A DNA stretch of 64,000 nucleotides from Haplomitrium mnioides (lineage: Eukaryota > Marchantiophyta > Haplomitriopsida > Calobryales): assembly GCA_049999725.1 (NCBI GenBank), contig JBNGIS010010495.1, positions 69,269 to 133,268 of the forward strand. The letters are read 5' to 3'. A program made the position numbers and the translations under genes. The notes under the pieces were generated by a model that was given only the letters and a program-made list of their open reading frames with translations, made no database searches and was not told where the DNA came from. The stretch's first letter is position 1; every line of letters starts with the position of its first letter. This document shows positions 36,561 through 47,019 of the stretch, piece by piece.

Positions 36561-37836
36561 TGTTTGGATCCTCGCCCCCTCTTAGAGTTCCAATAAACTC
36601 TTCAATTCCAACTTGTTCCGCCATGTTCGTTGTCAGCTCTATCTGGTTGATGGCCACTAATCCTTCTCCGAGTAGATCCTCTTCCATGGTCTCACTGACC
36701 ATCTCAATCTAGTACTCTAACTCCTCTTCTTCTTCCTTCCATTCACTGTCATATTCTTCCTTAGCTTGCATCTCCTCTTGGTGCAGCACCGATCCACAGT
36801 GAGACAATAATCTTTTTGGGAAAATTACTAGAGTAGAATTCCCCCAATGTGCATGACTCAAGCCTCATATAGCCAAGGTCACCCGATCAGTGCAAGGTTG
36901 GGAGATGTCTGGTCTGGCCGCATCACCAGATAGTTTAATCTGAGTTCTTTGCTCTCGATGGTGGTGGGTATTTGGAGAAGAGCTGAAAGGGGCTTCACCC
37001 ATGACCCAGCTAACAATTGAATGATCCAAGCAGTAGGTTGGAATTCCTTGAATCCCAATTGGTGCGTAGTCTCCTCGATCATAATGTTGATGCTTGCTCC
37101 TCTGCCCACTAGTACTATAGAGATTGTACATCTGACAATTTGAATGTCAATTTCAGGAGTGCCCCTTGTCTTTGCACACCAATCAAAAATTTGATTGAGC
37201 TCCTACTCAAAGCAGTATTTTCTATCTCTTAGCTCCCATAAGAATGTCCCTCAATTGCCTTCTATATAATAAGTTATCTGTAATCAATCACCCCACTACT
37301 AACGTGATTGGGTAGTCTTGGACATCTACTTGAATGATGTTGGGGATGGATGTCATCACCTCGGTGGTGGTTGTCATTGGCTATATGAATTCATGAGGCT
37401 CTTGTCACTTCTGGACCTCATTTAGGGTGTTTTTTAGCCACATTCTTCTTTTTTGTTGCATCAAACACCTCCATTTGCCTTCGTTCCTCTTCTTGTTGCT
37501 TAGGGTAAAACCATTTGGGATTATCCCTTTGGTAATCTGAATCATTGAGGGATGGCAACCCTTGAGCCATAGCCTTCTTGACCTTTCATTCTTGCCTACG
37601 CTTGTTCTTCTTCTTGGACTTGTCTCCTAATCGAGTAGCCACCCTATAGAAATCCTCAGACATTGGGGTCTCTCAACCTGGCAGCTCAGCTTCCTCCTCC
37701 TCCAACTTATGCTTGGCCGACTCCTCCCATTCCAAGGCTACTAAATCAACTGTTGTTGGTAGTAGGAGATTCACGAAGGTAGTCAAAGCAACTTTGAGCC
37801 TCTTGTTGAGTAGGCAACTCACAACTTCATGCCTCT
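36560..37836 (-). pseudogene. Gypsy-3 protease and gag-pol linker, degenerate
   Basis: The protease at 36,879-37,109 has GRGASINIMIEETTHQLG (catalytic Asp changed to Gly), FKEFQPTAWIIQLLAGS and, at the end, SPNLALIG. Upstream on this strand is the charged linker with LRDI/REL blocks (37.2-37.3 kb) and a degraded PGWETP-like stretch near 37.68 kb. It reaches the third gag knuckle, where copy B is inserted. Confidence 0.7.
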
Positions 37837-37857
37837 AAAAGCCGCTACTTTGAACCA
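37837..37857 (+). repeat. Left terminal inverted repeat of copy B (transposase side)
   Basis: AAAAGCCGCTACTTTGAACC pairs with AACAACTGCTACTTTGAACC read inward at 49,224. The inner 14 bases GCTACTTTGAACCA are identical. Similarity to the right end stops after the repeat, so the TIR proper is short. Confidence 0.75.
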
Positions 37858-39560
37858 AGAACAGACTACTCAAAACATGAACAAAAAACAACGTGAGTTT
37901 TTGAGCTTAATGTTTTGCTATCTTAACAAGCATAATAGAGTGAGAGTCAATTTCATTACAAAAAATCAAACAATATTCTTAGTTTCTATGAAAATATTGG
38001 AAATCTTGAAATCGATGAAAAGTAAAAAGGTTATGTTATGTTTTCACAAGAAACTTGCATTTATTATTGATTACATTTAGAAGCTCAAAAATTAAAATAT
38101 ATGTCAAAATAGGTTATTTTTGAAAAAACTTTGGTTGCACAATCTCTATGCGCTCATATATATTGTGCTCCTTAGAACTTATTTTCTAGGAAAAAAATAG
38201 AAAACATAAGGAAAATACCCAAGCGGACTAGAAGTCAAGGGAATGAGTTTGGAATTGTAAGGCACACTAACCAACAGAACAAAATATTACATGAATTTTG
38301 AAGCTCTATTTTCAAGTTCAAGTAAGAAAGTAGCTTTCTTTTGTAGTTGAAAATCTATGTGCAAAAAAGTTAAAGTAGGAAAATTTTAGATGGTTTGAGC
38401 TATTAAAAAGCTTTATTAATTTAGAGAATCATATAGGCAAAGGAGTCATAAATGAGAATAAAAAAGGCATCAGCTTTAGTAATTTATTTCATAGTACAAA
38501 CAAGCAACATCTCTAAAATTTTGACCAGAGACTACCAAAAGAAGGTTTCGAGTTCTACAAGAGAGTGTTTGAGCATTGTATAATCTAAGCTCTACATAGA
38601 AGTCATTGTATGTAGAAAGTTAAGGGTTGTATACTAGAGTTAGTTCATGGAGAAGGGTTAGACTTCTACACGAAAGTCTATGTGTGCATAGGAATCCAAG
38701 ATCAACATGTGAACACTCCACAACAAAGTCTATATGCGTATAGGAATCTGAGCTCAACATCTAAACACTTGGCAATGAAGACTATGTTGAACCTAGGTTT
38801 TACGTTCTAGAGTAGAGTCTTTGTGCGCAGAAGGTTTCGACTTATGCATCAAAGGTTTATGCTTGCATAGGACTCAAACTTCTACATCCAAGTATAGATG
38901 CGCTTAAGGTTATGTTTTTCACAACAAACTCTAGGCTTGCTAAATATTTCATTTTTTTATTTGGAATCTAAAAGTAAAAGGGGTTCAAAGCTTGACATCT
39001 TAGTCAAAATATGCCAAAGGTTTTGAGTTTTACATCAAAGTCCTTCCGTACAAAATATTAAGTAGTCAGATTGGGTAGACGCTTGAGCAATACCAAAACA
39101 TTAAACTCTTCAAGCAAACAATAAAGTAGGAAACAATGTAGCTACATTTTGGACTAGAAAATATTTCACAAACCAAATGAAAATACTAGCTATATATTCA
39201 AGTTTCATTCATAGAGAATAACAATGAACTTGGAATGATTTACACTAAAAAGTTCAAGGTGGCATATAAATTCAAGAAGTTCCTTGATAATATTTTGATG
39301 TACTTTGTAAAATAATAATCTTAAACTACACTATAAATTGAAAATATGCAATATACAATGAAGTTTTTAAATAACTTTAGTTACTTGTGTTAACTTCTTT
39401 GTATTCATCTTCAAAAGATTCATTAAGATTAACATGGTTTGCCTCAGTGTTAATAACATTGATTATATCTCTTCAAACACATCAAGATTGACTGCTTTTT
39501 GTCTTTCATACTCAAATAGATTTGATTTAATGGTAACTAGAGTGGCTCTTTTCAATTGTT
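37858..39560. repeat. 3' flank of the transposase gene with a diverged palindromic repeat array
   Basis: The first 700 bases are AT-rich with no domain; the 83-codon plus-strand ORF at 37,829 begins on the terminus and is not supported. From about 38,560 to 38,950 a degenerate unit of roughly 55-60 bases repeats: short phrases like AGTCTATGTGTGCATAGGA, AGTCTATATGCGTATAGGAA and GGTTTATGCTTGCATAGGAC with CTACATCAAAG spacers. These belong to the same palindrome family as the intron clusters. Confidence 0.65.
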
Positions 39561-39563
39561 TTT

Positions 39564-42500
39564 TTATGTGAGAAGAAAATCAAAACACAAAATCAGAATT
39601 GAACTTAAAATTTCTCTGTCGACTTCACGTAGACACTTAAGTTGAAAAAAAACATCAAGAAGTAACCAAAATTCATTTGTTAAAAATTGGTTACTCCAAA
39701 TCTTTGACTTTGAATTACTCAACTTGAACTTGAATTGTTGATTAAAGGTAATATCATGTATCCTTTGAACCAAAGAGGGGCATTGTTGCAGAAACATTTT
39801 TAAATCCCAAGTTTATATCAAAAGAGTTATGTCAGGTTTAGGACTATAAAATAATTGTAGCGTCTCTCTAAGCATGTAATCATAAAAGCTTGGACTCATT
39901 TCAAACATTTTGAAAATCTATTGAATATTTGATTGATTTGATTATGAGTATGGCCAAGCATGAGAAAACCCACTTTGATTTTTTGGAAATCATTCTTAGC
40001 AATAAAGAGACTAAGATATCCAAATAGGATGGAATTCTTATTCTCTCGTACCATATTGTCCAATTAAAGATACATAGCTAGAGGCAGCAGTATTTGAAAA
40101 GTCACAAAATATTCTATTGAGCACCAAAATTGTCAAATTGCAGTCGCTTCATAAGTTCCCGTAGGTTAGTAAGACCCTTGAAGAAAGAGCATGATTGAGT
40201 ATTAAAGCACCAACAACATGCACACCCACGAAACAATCTTTATCAATGTTTTTTTGGTGGCAAAGGCTAGTGTGTAGTGGCTTTTGTTGTTGATCCATTC
40301 CATTGATCAAAGTTCTCAAGTACTTTTGACTATCGACATAACATTTTCTTTGATGGTTTGCAAGTCTTGTTCTTTCTTTCATTTGTTGGTTATGATGAAG
40401 AAAAAATTGGCAATTGTATTTGATTGCATCATCACAAAGCACCAAAGAGATAAAAGTAGTTCAATAAAACATGCCTTCATTTTAAAATTTTTTTTAAGAT
40501 AACTTGAGACATTAAAAATATTCAAACTAGCTTCAACAAATGTTTGAATTAGAAGAGCTGGAAAAAAAAGATTAAAAATAAACTTTAGTTAATTTTAATT
40601 AAGGAGAATCCAAATAACATTCACAATAAGTACTTGTCTTTGACTTGAAATAAGCAAAAGTTTTGAGAGGTGAAAAACAAGATTTGTGCACAACAAGTCA
40701 CAAACTAAAACTTCAATTTCAAAGCTAGCTTAGACTCTATGTTTGCATAAGATTCAACAAAACAATAACTGATCCTATGCACGTATAGGACCAAAAATAA
40801 CAACATCAATATCTTGGCTTGCTTTGATTGTTGTTGCGACTGAATTTGAAAGAAACAAGAACAAAACCTATGTGAGCATAGGATTTGCAAACAACATAAG
40901 TGATTCTTGATATTGTTTATCTAGCAATGGGCTTTGGATTCAAAGCAACAATAGCAAAACCCGGTGCAAGGTCAAGATCACATCCAACATTAAGAATATC
41001 TTCACTTTATTTGACTCTCGACGTGGTTTGGATTCAACTAAAAGAAACACATCCTATGCAAGCATGGAGTATGTCATCACAACTCCAAATGTTAAGGTTT
41101 ATTTGACTCAAACTTTGTTCATAAAAAAACTTAGTATAACCAATATCTTGTTGGACTAAGTTGAGAAATCATAAAACAAAGATTTTTTTCTCATAAAAAA
41201 GTATCATGATAACCTTAGGTTTCAAAAGAGAAGAAATTTGCTACCTTTGTCACACTCCAAGATAGATTTTTCTTGCAATGATTTTATTTCATTGCAAGTT
41301 TGACAAACATCAAATCTATTGTGTTTTGGAATCTTAACATTTGGAAAATGATTTCTCTAATGTTTTGTAAAACCAAAAAAACTAAAAATGCAATCGGGAT
41401 CTTGCTATTTCAAATAAGTTGTGTCATAGTTATAAACTTCCCATTTTATATAATTATCGAGTAAGTTTTAAACTTTGTGAGTGGGCGTTCTGCCATAGTG
41501 TTCTTAGAAAAAAACTGTCCATCCATTTATGCACAAATACTCCTTTTGCAGATAGTTCTCTCTTTCCAAAAATGCCTCTATGATCTGCGTTTTTGAGATC
41601 CTTTTTTATCTTACTAATAATATTAATTTGAATGCTCTTTTACGAACAAGGGTATTGCCAGATAGAATGAACCAGTTGTCAACATTGGAGTCTTTTCTTG
41701 GTATTTCCCACTGCATTGTGATGTTTCAATTTTTCATACTTTGTCAAAAATACGTTCACACTTTTCAAAACATTTGTCTTGCACAACAATAAACAATTAT
41801 TTCAACAACATGAAATTATCCTCAATTTCAAAACTGATATTGGATCAAGCTTTCTCTTCACAAAGCTCTCCTCATGATGGACTTTCAGCAAACAATTTTC
41901 ATGTAAAGTAATTGAACATTTGGGTTTTAGCCTAGACAAAGAAGTCTTGTGTATCGTCAGTCGATTCAATCCATAGGCAAATCCAGCCAATGGAGATAGT
42001 TCATCATCTTGGAGATCTTGAACATCATGGATAACACTATTTGTTCTTTTGAAACAAGTTTTAGATCAATGTGAACCATCTTGAGGATTGAGAGAATCGG
42101 ACCATGTTGAAACATAATCTTCATCAATATCTAGAGCATTAGGAAATGTTTTTTTTTGTAAATGATACGTATCCTTGGCAATCCCTCCAATGAAATGTTT
42201 ATTGTTGAGACTCTTTGCTAGAATCATTTACTAAACTGTCATATGAAGATTTAGCCAAAGGATTTTGGTTTTCAGAAGATTTCCTAATCTTGTTCAGAGA
42301 TCCAACTTGATTAGAAATCACTTGTTGTTTGAGTGGTGCCATTGATGACAATGAATCCTCTCCAAAATTGAAATAGTCCACTGATTCTATGTTTTTTGTG
42401 TTTTCAACAAACAAATTTGGATCTTGAACATTGTGGTCATCATTTGATGATGACAAAGAAAGGTCCACAACCGTCTCAAACTTTTGGCTTGAACATCTTT

Positions 42501-42924
42501 CTGTTGATCTATTGGAGTAGTCAAAAGAAAGATTAAAATTTGACTACTTGACCAACAATAAAGATCGAGTGCGTGCAGAAAATTGAATCTTAGATCCTAT
42601 ACGAGTGTTGGGTTTCCTGTTTGATCCTTTGCATGTAAGTTGTTAACTCCTTGACCATATGTGCACATTAGGTTCAATCTCTATTCTTATAAGCGAATAG
42701 GATTCACTTGCTCGATCTTCCTATATCTACTCATCTGATTCAACAAACCTCATATTTTCCCCCAAAGTACTCCCCATCATGCTTGACGCTTTAGGTATTC
42801 CAATGCTTACTATCTTGGAATAGCAGTTTGAAACTATCTCCAACTGCCGACCAAAAGAAACACTTTTATGCAAATATGAGGCTTGAAATTCTAACCTCTT
42901 CTTGCCTTTGAAAACTCTAGCCAT
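39564..42924 (-). pseudogene. Transposase-like gene of copy B, degenerate, with introns
   Basis: In reading order: an N-terminal piece at 42,924-42,727 (MARVFKGKKRLEFQAS); an acidic Ser-rich region (42,468-42,199); an exon with ERPLTKFKTY, FPNVKIPKHNRFDVCQTC and NEIKSLQEKSI (41.5-41.25 kb), which has a CxxC; an intron (about 41.25-40.46 kb); then a core exon. The core has LANHQRKCYVD, INGMDQ (Asp changed to Asn, 40,304), DNMVRENKNSILFGYL (40.06-40.02 kb), KVGFLMLGHTHNQINQIF (about 39.95 kb) and MFLQQCPSLVQRIHDITF. The series D/GMDQ, DN..EN and GHTH..I fits the RNase H-fold transposase-like proteins I recall as DUF7869. Frameshifts make it a pseudogene. Confidence 0.7.
40735..41070. repeat. 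Palindromic repeats in the transposase intron
   Basis: Imperfect palindromes such as CCTATGCACGTATAGG (near 40,775), CCTATGTGAGCATAGG (near 40,868) and CCTATGCAAGCATGG (near 41,052) recur at about 100-180 base spacing, within the intron between the CxxC exon and the core exon. Same family as the methyltransferase intron repeats. Confidence 0.65.
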
Positions 42925-42939
42925 TGAAAAATAATAATG

Positions 42940-43039
42940 NNNNNNNNNNNNNNNNNNNNNNNNNNNNNNNNNNNNNNNNNNNNNNNNNNNNNNNNNNNNN
43001 NNNNNNNNNNNNNNNNNNNNNNNNNNNNNNNNNNNNNNN
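42940..43039. other. Assembly gap (100 N)
   Basis: Exactly 100 unknown bases, the usual placeholder for a scaffold gap of unknown length. It lies inside copy B just upstream of the transposase N-terminus, so the promoter region between the two divergent genes may be incomplete here. The ORF crossing it is an artefact. Confidence 0.95.
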
Positions 43040-43893
43040 TATATAATTTTTGTTTTTCACCAAGCGAACCTACGTCTCAAGAGCTCCGTGAATCATTTTT
43101 TTTGCAAGAAAACAAGTTTTTTGAAATTTGGGTATAAAATGAGCAACAATTGAAAGTTTCTTTCCCTTGTCGCAAGTTTAATTTCTAGTTTTTGTTTTCT
43201 TGTCGTGGTCATTTTTTCATTTTCTTATTATTTAGTCATTTTCTGCCTTTCATTCCTTGTGAACTTTTCTTCGTATGATTTTTGCCCTCTTTTTTTACTA
43301 TTTTATCTTTTGGAGAAAGAACATCACAAACCAATGCTCCCAAACTAGCTTAACTAAAGCCTTATCGGCATTCAAATGTTTTGAAGGTTTTTGAGCCACA
43401 AAAACTAGCCTATGAATGGCTAGTTTGTTGTGGAACAATAAAGAATACTGACTATCACCTATATTTTTTTTCACAAGGAAGGTGAAAATTTTAACATGGG
43501 TCTTTTGGTTAAAATTACAATGATTTGAGAGTGGTACAAGGCCTAGATGGGGCTGCTTGTGTAGTCAAAATAAATCAATTACGCTCTTCAAGGCTCCCCC
43601 AAATAATTTATGCTTCAACAAGATGAAGCCGAGAGATATCTTCACCAAAGATCTCTAGTGAGCTTTAAATGACCAAAAGGTGAGACTAACAAGATTTTAT
43701 TTTCATTCATTTAAGAATTTTTGTTGCTAAGTAGTACATGCACGCATTGACTTCCGAGTTTAGGCGAGAATGGACTCCCAAGTCCATGTGGGCATGAAAT
43801 CCAATGCATCTTTAGGCCCAAATTAGAGGTGGAAACACTCAGAGTCCCTAATTAAACTTTTGACAAATTTTTGTAGTAAGTCATTGACCATTT
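43040..43893. other. Central non-coding part of copy B
   Basis: AT-rich DNA with T runs and no domain. It carries two more members of the palindrome family near 43,740-43,800 (ATGCACGCATTGACT, AAGTCCATGTGGGCATGAA). By position it would be the intergenic region between the two divergent genes. No promoter element stands out. Confidence 0.5.
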
Positions 43894-45575
43894 TGTCAGC
43901 GGGTGATTTGGAGCACTAATGAAAATTTGAAGATTTTGGAAGCATCATTGGAGCAATTTCTTTATTTTTAAGTGTGAAGATATTCTAAGGGCATTAGAGT
44001 ACCTAATACATACGATCTAGAGAGGGGATTGTTCAACTACTCATCTAAGAAGGCATTGGAACAAAGAAATCAGAATCAAGATGATGGAAGAACAGGAGCC
44101 TCTTGAGAGATATCACGAAGGGAATCGCAAGGAGGCTCAGGATGGAGCAATCTGAGGAGGAGATAATTCAAGGCCAAGAGATGATGATCAGAAGAGCACA
44201 GACAAAATCAACAACTTGACAACAGAAGAAAAGCTTAAGGTAAAACAGGAGCTACATCTGTTATTTTTTATTACCGGGATAGTAGTAGGAATTGTCAACA
44301 AGAAGACTCAAAGGCTTTCTCAGTAGAGTCAGAATCAAAGGGAATGAAGGAGACAAAAGAATGCAACGACCATCGGAAGGCAACAACAACACAAGAAGGG
44401 TCACATGACATGCAGACCCATCAGGTGCTAACGGGCTTGATCAAGGTCCGAACAGGTTTTCAGTCTTTCAAAGTCTTACTTCTATCCCTGTTTTGTCGGT
44501 TCTATTGAGTTTGGTCAAAGCATCCGAGTTGACTATACTAGATCGGTGCTTTTGAGTATGAGCACGGCGGTCCAACTTTTGCTTGGAAGATGGCGTCGGG
44601 CGGCGCTCAACCAGGGTAAGTCAACTATCATAGTTGATTATCGGAGCAACCGTTGCTCATTGGGGTCTACTATCGAGGTTAAGGGTCATTCTAATATTCC
44701 TTTTTGGATTTGGCTGATCTTGTCTTCATTGGATCTGGTCGATCTTATCATCATCGGATCTGGCCTTTATCAAATCAACTTATCGGATCTTGCGATCTTA
44801 TCTTCATCAGATCTAGCCAGTCTTATCTTCATCGGATCAACTCATCAAACCTTGATGATCTTATCTTCATCGAATAAACTCATCTGATTGGGCTGATCAT
44901 GGGCATCTTTGGGACAACTATCCCCACGCCAGGCAACGACTACACTCAAGAACCAAGAAAGGACCACAGAACTAGGCGTAAACAGACGTAGACCTCCTCG
45001 CTACCGTCAGATGAGAAAAAACAAGAACTGTCAAGCAATGGTGGGGATGGAAAATCAAGATCGGAAGGAAACAAGAAAAGGGTATAGATTGTCTCACTTT
45101 GAAGTGAGATTAGTTGATGTGGTATCGTTGGCAATGCATTGAGGTTGATGTGTTGTTGATTATTTTGTACAAGGAACGCAACAAGTGATAGGGGGAACTC
45201 TGGTGACATTTCAATTGAAGCGAGTGAACTCGTGCGGGAGGGCTATTAGGGGTGGAGGTGGACTAGAGAGGCGTTGAGAATCACTAGGAAGGAGGCTCTA
45301 GAGGCTATGGCCATCCAAGTGTACTTATTCTTGAAGGCGGACTAGCATTCAGAGGTGGATTGATACTTGAAAAAGAAAAGGATTCCTTTGGCATAAAATT
45401 CATGAGGGGCAGCCAAGAGGGGGGGGGGGGGGGAGATCTGGTGTTATCTTTGCTTTGAATTGTGTAGGAACATCAATCCGTGGAACGTTCGGAGGGCGTT
45501 GCTGGTTTAACATTTAAGTGGAGCCAAGGAGAGGTGTAGCGGCGTTAGTGCCCGCACATTGCGGGAGGAAACCAT
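43894..45575 (+). repeat. Truncated gypsy LTR inserted in copy B
   Basis: It begins TGTCAGCGGGTGATTTGGAG, the family LTR start, and follows the gypsy-1 LTR through AACTACTCATC...GGCATTGGAACAAAG, GTGAACTCGTGCGGGAGGGC and CATTTAAG near 45.51 kb. It stops near 45,575 without reaching a TGTGACA end. At 44.70-44.89 kb it has its own minisatellite around GATCTTATCTTCATCGGATC. A 15-G run lies at 45,419-45,433. There is no adjoining coding region, so it is a truncated solo or orphan LTR. Confidence 0.7.
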
Positions 45576-45599
45576 CACAATTTGGTTGGAAAATCTTAA

Positions 45600-46430
45600 C
45601 CTTCTGAAATCTAGAATGGAAAACTGAGGGCTATTCCATATTAATAGGTTTGATGAAGAGTTTGTGGAGCTTCTAGTGCAGAGAACGCTCACAAACAAGT
45701 ATGCACACTCTTTTTTCATTGTGGTTGTTGACCCAAAGTGCAAGTTAAGAGATAAATCAAAGTTCAACATCAGCAAACTTTGACAAGTACATATACAAGA
45801 TTGTAGGAGGCAACCATAGTGTTGTTACAAGGCATCTCTTAATTACAAAATAGAGAGCAAAAAGTCCCATAATTTTGCTTTGCAATTGATACGTGTACTT
45901 GGAGCTTACACCAATAGAAGTTTGAATCTTTGCAACTCATGACAATTCTAACCAATGCTATAGGTTGGAAATGGCTTCAATTCAAAAGGTCAATCATTGG
46001 CATCAGAGGTATATGGAGAGTGAATGGTGTCATCTCAGAAATTGAAAACAGAATTGGTGTTAGAGACTTTAGAGATCAAGCCAAAGTCAACTCTTGAAAA
46101 GACTGTGACATCTTAAGACAATTGGTTCCAATTCGTGTTTCGAAGTGGAGAGGTCAAGGAGTTTCAATAGAGCATATTTTCAATGTGGTAAGAAAATTGG
46201 GTGAAAGGTTAGAAGCCAAAGGCCAAAGGATCTATGAGAATGGAGAACATAAAGTGGACACCATGGAGGTCCTCTAAGGGTCTTCTTGATGAAATACAAT
46301 TATCAAATTTGAAATAGATGGAAGTCGGAGAGCTTTCAATTGACGAAATGTCTTGCAAACTTGTGAAACAAAAAAATTTGGCAGTGATCGTTAAATCTTT
46401 CTACTTCAAGGTATACTACAGCTCTTGAGA
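45600..46430 (+). pseudogene. ParB-methyltransferase pseudogene B, ParB-like N-terminal part
   Basis: SFFIVVVDPKCKLRDKSKF (about 45.71-45.77 kb) is followed by YKIVGGNHSVVTRHLLI (45,794 on). GG.HS in the setting Y.I..G.HR..A is the hallmark loop of ParB/sulfiredoxin-like domains. Further on, FATHDNSNQCYRLEMASIQ and NHWHQRYMESEW (45.93-46.03 kb, after a frameshift) match the segment I recall following this domain in eukaryotic ParB-like proteins. Then come WRGQGVSIEHIFNVVRKLGE and LAVIVKSFYFKV (to 46.42 kb). Role inferred: DNA or nucleotide binding or hydrolysis linked to the methyltransferase. Stops and frameshifts occur throughout. Confidence 0.55.
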
Positions 46431-46589
46431 GGAAGCAAAGTTGGAGTATCCCATCCACACAGAGGAATCGAAGATGTTCTCTTTCTATTTGAGCTTTGAG
46501 AAATTGTTGATAAGTGATTTTTCCTCTTCCTCAATTGTGTTTGAAAAGATTTATTGAACATTTTAAAAGTCTTGTCTAGCCTCTTGCGT

Positions 46590-46940
46590 TTGAACTTGAG
46601 AGTCCATGTATGCATGGACTTGAGAGTCCTTACGTGTCGACTCTAATATCCAAGCATGCTCAAACTCTCAATTCCATGCGAGCATGAACTTGAGAGTCCA
46701 AGTAGGCAGACTCTCAAATCCAAACGCGCATGTACTCTCAAGTCCGAGTAAGCACAAACTTTCAAGTATGAGTTCTTACAGATTTGAGACTCCGTACACA
46801 CGTGTACTCTTAAGGCTATATGCGCATGGACTCCGAAGTCCAAGCCCATTTGGACTCCAAAGTCCCTAGGCGCATTGACTTTGGAGTGCATGGACTTTGG
46901 AGTCCTTGTGCGTAGTTGCTCAAGAGTCCATGCAAGCATG
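46590..46940. repeat. Palindromic repeat cluster in the intron of copy B
   Basis: About a dozen imperfect palindromes lie in 350 bases, such as AGTCCATGTATGCATGGACT, CATGCGAGCATGAACTTGAG and AGTCCATGCAAGCATGGAC, separated by CTC(T/A)CAAGTCC-type spacers. The host intron ends in AAATTGCAG near 47,036. Confidence 0.8.
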
Positions 46941-47019
46941 GACCGCTCTTTGTTTTTGAAGTCAAGTTACTTATTTTGTTTTCAACTCTCATTTTTTTCC
47001 TTGTTGTTTACATGACAAC

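Larger units (their letters stand above)
34428..37836 (-). mobile_element. Gypsy-3, first surviving block (part of gag to integrase)
   Basis: On the minus strand this block runs from the gag zinc-knuckle region (37,836) through PR, RT and RNase H into the first residues of the integrase core (LTLFEKRGINFI, 34.43 kb). It then breaks into the methyltransferase of copy A. At 37,836 it is interrupted by the terminus of DNA transposon copy B, and its gag continues at 49,225. It has no LTR on this side, so the rest of integrase and the 3' LTR have been lost. Confidence 0.8.

Noticed and set aside
36865-37131. Second minus-strand frame over the gypsy-3 protease as a separate gene
   Set aside because: Overlaps the frame with the retropepsin-like GASINIM...FQPTAW pattern shared by the other copies, so it is a shadow frame.
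42937-43137. ORF spanning the gap with unknown residues
   Set aside because: Produced by translating through the 100 N. Not real evidence of coding.
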